Shown here one piece after another: positions 49,964-59,220 of a stretch of 64,000 bases of DNA. The translations under genes and the position numbers were made by a program. This DNA comes from Eutreptiella sp. 'Long Island Sound 2002' (taxonomy: Eukaryota; Euglenozoa; Euglenophyceae; Eutreptiales; Eutreptiaceae): contig OZ038399.1 of NCBI GenBank assembly GCA_964036045.1, positions 24,374,044 to 24,438,043 of the forward strand, written 5' to 3'. Each line of letters begins with the position of its first letter. Position 1 is the stretch's first letter. Under the pieces are notes generated by a model that ran no database searches, had not been told where the DNA came from, and was given only the letters and a program-made list of their open reading frames with translations.

Positions 49964-50977
49964 TCAGAAAAAAAAGGAAAAAAATACCAAGCACACAAAA
50001 ATTTCTAAAACACCCCGGTGCCCAACGATGGAACCCCACCCGGTGTCAGGGGCTCTTTGTGTGTTTAGTGTACAAACAAAATAGCTATTTGCACCCTTGG
50101 CTTCGGGCATTTCCAGGGTCCACGTAAAATCCGGGGGAGGCCCTTCCCACATCGGGGACCAGGGGTCGTCATCGTAAACCCATTTCCCTTTCCGCTCTGC
50201 GGGAGGATTTACGAAGGCTAATTCGCCACTTACCACGGCCACTGAGGTAAAAGGCCCGGGTGGAGAGGGCAATGTGGACCATGTCGCAGTGGGCGGGTCG
50301 TAGGCGTAGACGACCCCCACCTCAGTTCCCGTGGCTTCCCCAGTGTGCCCCACAACAACGGCTTTCCCGTTATAAGCCACGGCGGCCCGCTTCCCCTCCA
50401 CTGCAGTGGGCATGTCAGGGATGAGGGACCATGACTCAGGAGGCTCCCCGAAAATGCCGGCCAGGGAGACCGTGGCACCCCCGTCATCTCCGAAGACGAA
50501 CCACTGCCCGCCCACCACACAGCACCCAAAGGGAACGCCACACGGGGGATGCGGTACAGTGTACCATGTTTCAACAGCAATGTCAAAAACTAGCAGCCCA
50601 AAAGGGGCAAGAGGACGTGAGAACAGCACGAGGTGGTCCCCCACGAGGTGCATCACCGGGTAGGACAACCCCTGCGTAGGGACACCCCCCATGTCTGCCC
50701 AAGAGCAAGTCTCGAGGTCAAAACTTTTGATGCCGACGTATTCCTCCAGCTCCTCTCCATCTTCGTCAAGATCAGTGCAGTCCATAAGAACGTAAAACAA
50801 GTCGTCCGTTGTGCAACAGTTGTACGGAATTCCGTCAGGTGCAATGCCGTCAAAACTATGAATCTGCACTGACACGCCCGATGAGATGAGGTAGCTTTGC
50901 TTCATCAAGCGAATCAGCCTGGCCAGTTGCTGTACCCCATAGTACGTCACCTCTCGTAGTGCGGCCTTCCACTCCAT
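49964..50977 (-). CDS. Kelch-type beta-propeller protein
   Basis: Kelch repeats form blades of a beta-propeller used for protein binding, often in ubiquitin-ligase adaptors. The 337-codon frame shows successive blades: YPVMHLVGDHLVLFSRP with LLVFDIAVETWYTVPHPPCG, then GCCVVGGQWFVFGDDGG with PESWSLIPDMPTAVEGK, then RAAVAYNGKAVVVGHTG with VVYAYDPPTATWSTLPSPPG. The W-(S/T) after a variable strand and the GG or GD turns are typical. The first 100 residues hold an acidic stretch (DCTDLDEDGEELEEY). The C-terminus after EMPEAKGANSYF becomes hydrophobic and low complexity, so the true end may be spliced (a GG|GTGCAAAT donor lies there). It overlaps the frame upstream by 31 nt. Confidence 0.7.
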   Translation of the reverse strand: MEWKAALREVTYYGVQQLARLIRLMKQSYLISSGVSVQIHSFDGIAPDGIPYNCCTTDDLFYVLMDCTDLDEDGEELEEYVGIKSFDLETCSWADMGGVPTQGLSYPVMHLVGDHLVLFSRPLAPFGLLVFDIAVETWYTVPHPPCGVPFGCCVVGGQWFVFGDDGGATVSLAGIFGEPPESWSLIPDMPTAVEGKRAAVAYNGKAVVVGHTGEATGTEVGVVYAYDPPTATWSTLPSPPGPFTSVAVVSGELAFVNPPAERKGKWVYDDDPWSPMWEGPPPDFTWTLEMPEAKGANSYFVCTLNTQRAPDTGWGSIVGHRGVLEIFVCLVFFSFFF

Positions 50978-51390
50978 AGATGCACTTGTGCAATGAAATC
51001 TAGATCACGTTGGTCAAGAGTTCGGCCTTTTACAATGTACCATCCATGAATGGTGCCACCATCGCTCAGCTCATAGTTCCCCCAAACCTCCATATCAGAC
51101 CGCCATTCTTTCTTCGTGATTATGTGGCCGTCATCATCCACTTCCACTTCCATTTCCTCCCATGTCAAGTAGCGCCTTGTACCCACTTCCCAAGCATACT
51201 GACGTGCAACCATCATCTCATGCACAGTATACACTATAGAGGCCTTCTCCACAAACGCATCACGCTCCTCCCAGTGTTTCACAAAACCCGCCACAGGGTT
51301 CACATCTGCCCCATAGTCACGGTTTGCCAACGTTGGCAATGGCTGGGCAGCGTCTTTGTCCTTGGCAGTCCCTTTCTCTTTGGCAGGCAT
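50947..51390 (-). CDS. Upstream overlapping frame, probably the N-terminal part of the kelch gene
   Basis: Starts at ATG 51390 with MPAKEKGTAKDKDAAQ and contains EVGTRRYLTWEEMEVEVDDD and NYELSDGGTIHGWYIVKGRT. The frame is open 126 nt further upstream, but that part lies in a short repeat, so this ATG is the better start. It ends 31 nt inside the kelch frame in a different register. Composition of both parts is coding-like. They are probably one gene joined by a small indel, an unrecognised intron or translational reinitiation. No family recognised for this part. Confidence 0.55.
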   Translation of the reverse strand: MPAKEKGTAKDKDAAQPLPTLANRDYGADVNPVAGFVKHWEERDAFVEKASIVYTVHEMMVARQYAWEVGTRRYLTWEEMEVEVDDDGHIITKKEWRSDMEVWGNYELSDGGTIHGWYIVKGRTLDQRDLDFIAQVHLWSGRPHYER

Positions 51391-51401
51391 GGTGATCAAA
51401 A

Positions 51402-51755
51402 CAACAGACGCTGGGGTCTGAGCAATGATCAAGCTACTACGGCTCAGTGGCACGTAGAAGGTAGAAAAACCTCATCTCAGGAGGCGGAAGGAGCGAGGTC
51501 CTGCGGTTCAAGACGCGCAAACGACGAGCAAGTCAACAGACGCTGGGGTCTGGGCAATGCTCAAACTGCTACGGCTCTGTGGCTCGTAGTCTGTAGCGAA
51601 AGCTCAAGTCAACAGGCGCAAGGGCCAGGACACTGAGCAAGTAGTTGTAGGAGTTGTGGATGTAGAGATGTAGAGATGTGAAACACGACAACAGACGCGT
51701 AGGACTAATGTCGTGCTCAGACTGATATGGCTCAAAGGCACATAGTATGCAGAAA
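51402..51755. repeat. Three degenerate copies of a 65-bp motif
   Basis: CAACAGACGCTGGGGTCTG..CAA..CTACGGCTC..TGGC.CGTAG recurs at about 51402, 51533 and 51687, the last more diverged. It lies directly upstream of the kelch-associated gene on the minus strand. Confidence 0.75.
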
Positions 51756-51857
51756 GCAATACCTGATGTTGAAGAGGAGGAGGGGTTAGACACACATCCG
51801 CTGCAGTCCCCTGGACAACACATCAATCCCTGCCCCTGTCCCTCATTTTTGCATTCT

Positions 51858-52424
51858 TGGGAATGGCCCGGACATGGCACACGTGCACCACATCCAACGG
51901 GACGCAACTCCCTTGCCCCGGCGGTATAATGCATGGCCAGGGTGTGTATGCACGACACATGCGTGCCCCTGTGTGACCTCATAGAATCATGGTTGATTTT
52001 CCACTTTCCAAGACCCTTTTTGCATTTTCCACTTCCCTGTGCTCTGCACCACAAAACCTTGCAACTTCAGCAGGCTCACAGCGGTGCCCCCAAGGGCAAG
52101 GCAATGAGCAAACTAACCTAACTTTAAGGACAGGTTGTCAGTTAGTTCCTGGGAATGGCCCGGACATGGCACACTTGCACCACATCCAACGGGACGCAAC
52201 TCCCTTGCCCCGGCAGTATATTGCATTGCCAGGGTGTGTATGCACGACACATGCATGCCCCTGTGTGGCCTCGTAGAATCACGGTTCATTTTCCACTTTC
52301 CAAGACCCTTTTTGCATTTTCCTCTGCAGCACAAAACCTTGCAACTTCAGCAGGCTCACGGCGGTGCCACCAGGGGCAAGGCAGTGAGCAAACTAACGTG
52401 CCTTTGAGGACAGGTTGTTATTTG
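51858..52424 (+). repeat. 292-bp direct tandem duplication
   Basis: Unit 1 at 51858-52143 and unit 2 at 52150-52424 both begin TGGGAATGGCCCGGACATGG and end GAGGACAGGTTGT or AAGGACAGGTTGT. Unit 2 lacks about 14 bp (CACTTCCCTGTGCT) and has scattered substitutions. Confidence 0.93.
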
Positions 52425-52820
52425 ACACTGGCATGCAAGAGGGAAGGATGCGCTCGCGACCTCTTCGTGCCTATACCGAACCATACCGTATGTGTCAGTG
52501 TGCTATGGGGGGTTGTGTGTCCTATGGTCCCCAATTGGGGCGCTTACTGTCATCTGTCTGTGGGGGCTCAAGGTGGCATTTATGCAAGAGCACCAAACCC
52601 TACCGGGCTTACGCCTTTCGCCCCCCCCCCCCCTACAGCCCCTGAATTTCATGGGGCATACTTCGGGCAGCGCCCAGGACTTACAGCCCTTACACCTAAA
52701 ACCAGTAGTGTAAACTAGTAAACTGGGTAAGTATGATAAAACAGCCTACTAACCCTAATGCAGGGAGAGGTGGCCAGTGTGCTATTATTTACCCTTTTTT
52801 ACTTGGCCAAAAAGCCTCAG
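52425..52820. other. Spacer without a recognised gene
   Basis: Includes a C run near 52620-52633. No motif recognised. Confidence 0.5.
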
Positions 52821-53404
52821 CACTTCCACGAAGACCAAAAAAGCCTTCGTGGAAGTGTAGTCCCCTATGGGGCCTAGACTAAGCCCTGAGGTCACGGTCA
52901 ATGCCCCTTTGGCCCTTGGCCCCTGGGACTTACCCGACCGTGACCCCTTGGCTCTAAGAGGGGTTTGGGGATTTGGGCCTAACTCCACGGGACTCTTGTG
53001 GAGTGCCCCCTTCTACCTGGGCGCCCTGTGACACAGGCCGTGGTCTTCGCACCTTTCATCACATCTTCCAGTGGTACTAACCACCGGCCACCGGCCTGTG
53101 TACAGAGCGCCCTTGTAGCCCTTATCCTACCCTACCTAAGCCTATACCTAAAGGGGGAAGGGGGCGGGCCACACCTGCAGCAGGAACCCCCTTCGCCGTG
53201 TCCCAGGGTGGGGACAGGGGGACACGGCAAAGGGAGGCCCCACAGAACTTTACCAAGGTTCCGTGAGGGCTAACAAGGCGTTGCTGAGTTAACTTTGCCC
53301 CTCCCCCGCACTGTTGGCCGGGGGTAGGGGCATCTGGATCATGTAGACATTGTCGATTTATTTTCTATGCCCCTCCCAGCTGCCGAAGCTTTAGGGAGGG
53401 GCAT
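52821..53404. repeat. Cluster of stem-loop sequences
   Basis: Perfect or near-perfect inverted repeats: 52821-52833 with 52845-52857 (13-bp arms, CACTTCCACGAAG); 52890-52899 with 52936-52945 (GGTCACGGTC); 52982-52988 with 52998-53004; 53191-53204 with 53219-53232 (14 bp, one mismatch); 53296-53307 with about 53320-53332; and 53367-53377 with 53394-53404 (ATGCCCCTCCC). The last two share the downstream sequence GGGGCATCTGG. Confidence 0.85.
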
Positions 53405-53556
53405 CTGGTTGTAGTCGGTGGACTCCTCCTATTCTACCTACTTATTTACTGCACTACACGCGCGGGTTGTAGGCCCATTGCGGCGTGCCTGTGACGCCTT
53501 TGGCGTATGCTCATCGCGCAACGTTCGTGGAAGGGAGGTTATTAGGTTTAGTGTTT

Positions 53557-53844
53557 CACCACCGCCGGTTCTAGGGTCGGTCGCCCCTGGCACGTCCCAA
53601 CGCCTCCGCCGGTTTTTGGGTCGGTCGCCCATTCTCTTCCTACCTAACGTCCCATCTCCTCCGCCGGTTCTTGGGACGGTCGCCCGTGCAGTTTCTAGTT
53701 AACGTCCCATCTCCTCCGCCGGTTCTTGGGACGGTCGCCCATAAACCTTAGGTATAGTCCCATCTCCTCCGCCGGTGCTCGGGACGGTCGCCCACAAACT
53801 CTATCTAACGTCCCATCTTCTCCGCCGGTTCTTGGGACGGTCGC

Positions 53845-53847
<3 letters not shown>
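53557..53847. repeat. 53-55-bp hairpin minisatellite
   Basis: The core GTCCCATCTCCTCCGCCGGT, followed by TCTTGGGACGGTCGCCC, starts at 53594, 53649, 53704, 53757 and 53810, with a partial copy before. GTCCCA and TGGGAC within each unit are complementary and can form a stem. Confidence 0.93.

Positions 53848-53903
<56 letters not shown>
53848..53903 (+). repeat. (CA)n microsatellite
   Basis: About 28 CA units directly abutting the minisatellite, followed by ATGCACACATGCACGCATGC. Confidence 0.97.
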
Positions 53904-53905
<2 letters not shown>

Positions 53906-54054
53906 CACACATGCACGCATGCATGCTCTGTACAAAGGAAAATCATTTTCCATTTTCAAAAATGACTTTTCCATTTTCTATTTCCCTAACTGGACATTTT
54001 CCTCATTTTCTCCTGTGTCATGTCCTGGTCACCGCATTCTGCATGCTTGCACAC

Positions 54055-54128
54055 TTGCATACTGCATACTGCATATTGCATGCTGCATACTGCATGGTTA
54101 CTGCATACTGCATACTGCATGCATACAT
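54055..54128 (+). repeat. CTGCATA heptamer repeat
   Basis: Seven to nine irregular copies of ACTGCAT or TTGCATG within 75 bp, ending GCATGCATACATG. Confidence 0.85.
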
Positions 54129-54159
54129 GTAGCAGAACTGGGGTGCAGTGGGGGGTCAC

Positions 54160-55148
54160 AAAGGTCCCCGGGGGGGGGCACAGGGGGAGGTCCATGGGAG
54201 GGGGGGTGGTTGTTCAGAAGAGGTTGGGGTGGTGGTGGGGGGGGGGGGTGACAACAATAAAAGGCGGTCCATAAAACTCTGAACTCTGAACTCTGCCCAG
54301 CACTTTGGTGACTATACACAACCCTGATCCGCATAGCAAGAAGCCACACACTACAACATGGGGGGCGCTACATTTTAGTTCTAGACCCCAATACCCGCGG
54401 CATGGACAGGGGGTCACGAGGGGGGGGAGGGGGCAGGCCTTTGCTTACCAACGGGAGGGGGGAGGGGGTAGGGCCATTTTAGAAGAGAGGAGTGGGGGGT
54501 TGGAAGGGGGGGGGGTCTGAGGGGGTGGGGGGGGGTTGACTCTCCTCCCTGGCAACATGACTCCCAAACATATGTGGCGCCGAAGGTGCCGGATTTTTTT
54601 TTTTGCACATACTCCTGGTGGGCTATGGATGGTTGTTGATGATGACCCCGACCCTAATGATGACCAATGAGGAGGAGCAGAGTGATCCATTAGTGAGGCA
54701 TTCAGCATCCTGTGGACACAAGGACAGGGCAAAGCAAAAGGGACATGAACACAGACATGCACATGCCATGTACAGAAAATTCATTGATATAATACACATA
54801 CAGAAAAATCAATGGGAACTTGTTTTGGGGGGATCGGCAAAATTTTTTTTCCGGTACTTGGAAGAGGGGGAGGGGGGGGGTGGACCCGGGAGGGGGGGGT
54901 ACCTCCTCCTTCCGTTTTGCGGATTCTAAAGCAGCTCTGGGAGGGGGGGGGGTCAAATGAGAAGGGCACCCACCCACTTTTTGGCTAGAGGGGGAATGTT
55001 TGCCCGGCGTGCGCCCGGCGCGCTACTTTCCTATTAACTATCCCCACTTCAGCCCCAGATTCACCCTCTCATTGCACACCTTCCCTACAAAGCACGTTGC
55101 GTAATAAAGCAAGATCTATGAATTCAGCAACTCCAACTGTCATTTGTA
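54160..55148. repeat. G-run-rich interval
   Basis: Many G homopolymers (near 54170, 54238, 54420, 54507, 54525, 54875, 54890 and 54943). Frames across it are poly-Gly or poly-Pro artefacts. A GGCGCCGAAGGTGCC motif at 54577 belongs to the family described at 55790. Confidence 0.75.
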
Positions 55149-55154
55149 TTGTAC

Positions 55155-55418
55155 TTAACAAACAACATTGGTCCCACAAGTGTGAGTGTCAATACATTCA
55201 GCACAATAGTGCTCTTCACACTCACCACAAACTATGATGGTGGAGCGCCTTTGGCAACACAACATACACACTTCTGCCTCATCCTCCGCCTCATCTTGCG
55301 TGGCGGCCGAGTTGCTTTGGTCAGTCAAAACATGAGGCGGTAAGCAGCCCAAAGCTGCTGGCGATCGGTTGCTATCCCAAAGACGGGGAGGAAGTGGGTA
55401 GCCGCATTGGTGAATGGC
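55155..55418 (-). CDS. Cysteine-rich C-terminal exon, zinc-binding-like
   Basis: On the minus strand an acceptor (CTGTCTGTCACAG) starts a phase-0 exon of 87 codons ending TAA. After an acidic linker (ATQDEAEDEAE) it has CMLCCQRRSTIIVCGECEEH followed by YCAECIDTHTC: C-x2-C, C-x2-C, then YC-x2-C-x3-H-x-C. Such clusters bind two zinc ions. A cysteine-rich tail in this position is typical of piggyBac-type transposases, but RING, PHD or B-box relatives are equally possible on this evidence. No catalytic core is found upstream. Confidence 0.45.
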   Translation of the reverse strand, partial: AIHQCGYPLPPRLWDSNRSPAALGCLPPHVLTDQSNSAATQDEAEDEAEVCMLCCQRRSTIIVCGECEEHYCAECIDTHTCGTNVVC

Positions 55419-55565
55419 CTGTGACAGACAGACACACATAACATAGATGCATTGCATAGTAAATAGGAAGACTGACATAGTACATCTGACAGCAGCAATA
55501 TCATCATGAAGCGCGAGGGCTGCTGAATACCCGCGACCCGTTGAAGGGGTGCTAGGGGTCACCAT

Positions 55566-55789
55566 GATGCTCCTAGTATCTCAAAGTGTTGGTCTCTAGT
55601 ACAGCCAGATGCCCAAATAGTTGCACTGCGCTAAGTGCGCCCCCTTAGTGCACCCCCTAAAAGGCACCTAGAAGGACACGGGTCCAAAAAGATGCCCGGT
55701 GCGCTAACGTCCCCCCAGAGGCACAGCTCTTGGCCTACCCCTAGTGGGGAGGCACCCACCCACCGAACCACCAAAACCACATAAGGGAA
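55566..55789. other. Spacer without a recognised gene
   Basis: Nothing recognised beyond CACCCACCCACC near 55753, a fragment of the family next door. Confidence 0.45.
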
Positions 55790-56660
55790 AATACAAGAGA
55801 AAAAATTTTCCGCAGCCTTTGGCGCCAAGAATATACAGGGACATGGCACAAAGAAGACCCACCAATGACCTACCCTAACCCCCTCGGGGGGGGGGGGGGG
55901 GGACCCGGCTGAAGGAGGCACCAGGCCTGGGCTTAACCACGGGAGGGGGGGGTGGGGGGGTTAATTGGGAGACCCACCCACCCAGAATTTCCGGCCGACC
56001 CACCCACCCAGAAATGGCCTACCCCCACGGGGGGGGGGGGGTGCCTCCAGCCCGTCAACCCTCCCCCGCAAGAAAAAAATTTTAACCACCACTCTATAGA
56101 CAAAGGCAAAAAAAATTTCGGCGCCTTTGGCGCCGGGTCCCAAAACCCACCCACCCAGAAATGGCCTACCCCCACGCGCGGGGGGAGGGGCAGGGCTCCT
56201 TTTAGGGGGGGGGGGTCCACCCCCCCCCCCACAAGGGTGCCGAGTTTTTAGAGGTGCCCAACAAAAGAAAATCAGAGACAAAGAAAATCCAGTGCCAATC
56301 AATAAGCACCATAGTGCATGGCACAACAAGAACAAGGCAAAAAGGCAATTTGTGTGCAATCTACCAAAAAAGGGGATCAAGGACAAAGCATGCGGCGGTG
56401 GGGGGGGGGGGAGCACATGACTATAGTGACCAACTGCGCCGAAGGCGCGGAGGGAAAAATAGACACCAACCTTTTAAAGGGGGGGTGGGTGGGTCCAAGG
56501 GGGGTGGGTGGGTGCCCCCCCCCCCACCCCCCCAAGGGTGCCGAGTTGTTAAAAGGAGCCCTGGGGGGGGGTCGTGGGACACCCACCCACCTAGAAATGG
56601 CCTCGGACCCCCCCCCCCCGTAGGGTAGGACGCGCACTAAGGACGGGCCTGGGAGGCACC
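55790..56660. repeat. G-run/GGCGCC-palindrome repeat family
   Basis: At least four diverged units share, in order, AAAAAATTT, a GGCGCCTTTGGCGCC-like palindrome, CCCACCCACCCAGAAATGGCC and a G run of 9-18. The clearest are at about 55795-55900, 55990-56055, 56105-56190 and 56430-56620. GTGCCGAGTT occurs at 56236 and 56538. Confidence 0.75.
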
Positions 56661-57001
56661 CAACTTTTTCAAAAAGGCACGCCACCAAGCCAAGGGATGG
56701 GGGTGGGGAGTTTTTCGGCATTTTGGGGGTATTTTTGAAATCCCCATTTCATTCTGAGCATTTTGAATATACACAATCAGGGTAAAATCTACTCTTACCA
56801 GTCACAAAAAATGAAAAACAGTCGTGCATTCCAGTAGACATATGGGGGTCTGAAGCGGTGTGGTTCGGGAGGGGGGGGTTTGGTTTGGTTTGGGTCAAGG
56901 CCTGTGCCGGACGCCCTGGCCCATGGTCAGCACTCGCCTTTGTGCCGACACGACTGGGCTAGGCGAATCGCGGTTGTCCGGTCCCAAGGCCTGCCGGACT
57001 G
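56660..57001. other. Spacer with a dispersed repeat
   Basis: TTTCATTCTGAGCATTTTGAAT at about 56747 recurs near 58409, each followed by an ACACAAT-containing stretch and preceded by a G-rich/TTTTT segment. Confidence 0.6.
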
Positions 57002-57589
57002 TTGACCGCCCCCGTACCCCGTGGTGGCACACACGGGAGGGAGATGCCGCCGTGCCTGTGTGTGTGGCGCGCGCGGGGCAGGAGGGCGGGGCGTGCATGC
57101 TGGTGGCGCTCGCAGGGCATGACGGGTCACACGGCTGCGCCGCGCCTGGCCCTGCCCGCTGGCGCCGGTGCCGCTCCAGTGTTTCTGGTTTCCCCCGCTG
57201 CGGCTTGGTCCGTCCGTGTCGCCGCTTGTAGTGGCGTCCCGGCTGTTCGTGTGGTCGTCGGGTGTGAACCAGGGTCCGCCACCACCGGGCCCTGGCTGCT
57301 TGTGGTGGAGGCGCGTCGGGGGGGGGGGGGGGCGTGTGGGGGGTTGTGTGATGCCTGGTGCTCCAGGCCCCGGCAGGGAGGCCATGGGAGCCTGACGCTG
57401 AGCCCGCCGGGGGAGTGTTCGGACTGGACACGCCGCCTCCCGGTCATTGACATGCTGCCAGCGGCCCCACGACTGCATGAGGCACGGGGGCGCGCTCCCT
57501 GGGCGCTCGACTGGGGGGGTCCACACCTCCTGACTGCTCTAGGCACTGGTGGTGTTGTCGTGGACTGGACCATCCGCCCACGGCGCTGA
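57002..57589 (+). pseudogene. Possible WD40-repeat fragment
   Basis: A 195-codon GC-rich frame has spacing reminiscent of WD40 blades: QGMTGHTAAPRLALPAGAG then APVFLVSPAAAWSVRVAA, and later HEARGRAPWALDWGG then PHLLTALGTGGVVVDWTIRP. WD40 propellers show GH..V..L, then LLSASxDG.V.VWD. The W-D of each blade is degraded (VRVAA, VDWTI), and no intact start or splice context is seen. High GC alone could generate long frames here, and the minus strand is also open, so this is tentative. Confidence 0.35.
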
Positions 57590-58620
57590 GGGACGGCAGG
57601 AGGAGGGGCTCCAGGGCGCGCTGAGCGCTGCCCTGCCCTGGAGCCTGCCCGGGCTCGGGGCCTGGGTGGCGGTGCTACTGCCCGCGTAAACGGGGGGGCC
57701 CAGAGGGCACACCACCCGAGTGACCGCTCCGTTTGGAAGGGGGAGGGGGGGGCAGGGGTCGGCAGGGGGCTGTCTGGCCTCCAGGGGTCGCCCACAACTG
57801 AACTGGAGTGCACGGGGCTGTGCTGGCCTAGGCGTCTGTGATGAAGTTGGAGGGGCACGCGCACACCTGGAGGTTCCCTAGGCAGGCCGCTCAAGGGATA
57901 CCCACAGCAGTCAATCTGCGAGCCCTTCACAGCCTCCACTTTTTAGGCCCTGAGGGCGCCGACTCCGTGCACCTCTCCCGTCGGGGGGCAGGCTGGGGGG
58001 GGGGGGGGGGGGTAGTGGTGGTTGGGTCTACCTGCTCACTTGTTTGGGAGAGGAGGACCACCTGCTGGGTTACCATGCGGGTCCCAGATCCCAACATACC
58101 CATCGTTCGGCGTCCGCTCCCTGTCCGTGAGGGGAGGGACCTTGATCACCATGTGACGGCCTGCAGTGAGGGTGCGGGGGTGCGAGGGCATGCTGGGGGG
58201 GGGGGGGGGGGGGCTGTGCTGGGCCTGCTTTCGGCCCCATTTCTGTTGGGGGGGGGGGGGGGCAGCAAAAGGCCTGCTCCCCTGTTTCCTGGTCCCCAAG
58301 GGGGACCAGCCCACGGCCTGCACCCTCGCTTTGTGGTGGCTGAAATTTGGGCCGACAAGGGGGAGGGGGGGGCTTAATCTTTTTCAGGTTTTGGGGGCAT
58401 TTCTGAATTATCTCTTTCATTCTGAGCATTTTGAATGCACACAATTGTAGCAAAATCTTCTTCCAAAATTTACTAAGAGGGCTCAAAAAAAATTTCGGAG
58501 TGCCGTTGGCGCCCAAGGTGCCAGTTCTAACTAGGTTCTGAGAAAAGTATGGGTTGGGGGGTCCGCCGGGGCTTGGGGTAGGGGGTCGGGCCTCACAGCA
58601 CCCCACCTGCATTGCAGTGC
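57590..58620. other. G-run-rich interval with one exon-like segment
   Basis: G runs at about 57994, 58196 and 58243. On the minus strand 58169-58075 (acceptor CTCACTGCAG, donor CATG|GTAACC) reads HMVIKVPPLTDRERTPNDG then YVGIWDPHG, which looks coding but is unplaced. AAAAAAAATTTCGGAGTGCC at 58486 belongs to the GGCGCC family. Confidence 0.4.
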
Positions 58621-58935
58621 GCAGATTCTAGCTCCGTATCCCCAGACCGAGGAGCCACGCACACACTATAGTATGTGGATTGTGGCTCCATATCCCCAAA
58701 CCAAGGGGTCACTCGCTGCATTGTGTGGATTGTGGCTCTGTATCCCCTGCATCTCCAGGCCAAAGACCACACACCATAATGCCCGGATCTGTATCCCCGA
58801 GCCAAGGGGTCCCCAAAGCAAGGAAGAATCTAAAAGTGGCTACAACAACCTAGGGCAAGGGGTCCTAAAGCAGGGGGGAATCAAAAATGGCTACATAACC
58901 CCAAGCCAAGGGGTCCCCAAAATGGGGAGGGATTA
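58621..58935. repeat. Degenerate repeat with CCAAGGGGTC core
   Basis: CCAAACCAAGGGGTC, GAGCCAAGGGGTCC, GGGCAAGGGGTCC and AAGCCAAGGGGTCC recur at roughly 40-70-bp intervals. GTGTGGATTGTGGCTC occurs with small changes near 58673 and 58720. AAAAGTGGCTACA, AAAATGGCTACA and TGGTGGCTACA mark the last three units. Confidence 0.75.
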
Positions 58936-59220
58936 ATGGTGGCTACATTGTTCCATCCCAAGGATTGGGTTACAAAGAAAACAACTTTATGACCTCTATC
59001 AAAACCTAGTAAATTTGTTTACTATGTAAATTCACCTGATAAACAACTGTTTTTGCAACGTAAATTTGCCTGGTAATTGGTACCAAAACCTAGCAAATAC
59101 CGTTCCCCCAGTAAAAAATATTTGTCTAGTAAAGCTGCTGCCAAGGAAAAGAATTTTTTTCAAAACTTTCCTTTAAAAATTGTTTTTATGAGAGACCCCT
59201 GAGAATGCCTAGGCAATACA
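58936..59220. other. AT-rich spacer with short inverted motifs
   Basis: AAAACCTAGTAAATTTG near 59003 and AAAACCTAGCAAATACC near 59086 repeat, with CCTGATAAAC and CCTGGTAATT between. No gene seen. Confidence 0.5.

Noticed and set aside
54414-54977. Pro- and Gly-rich frames up to 108 codons
   Set aside because: Direct products of G/C homopolymers.
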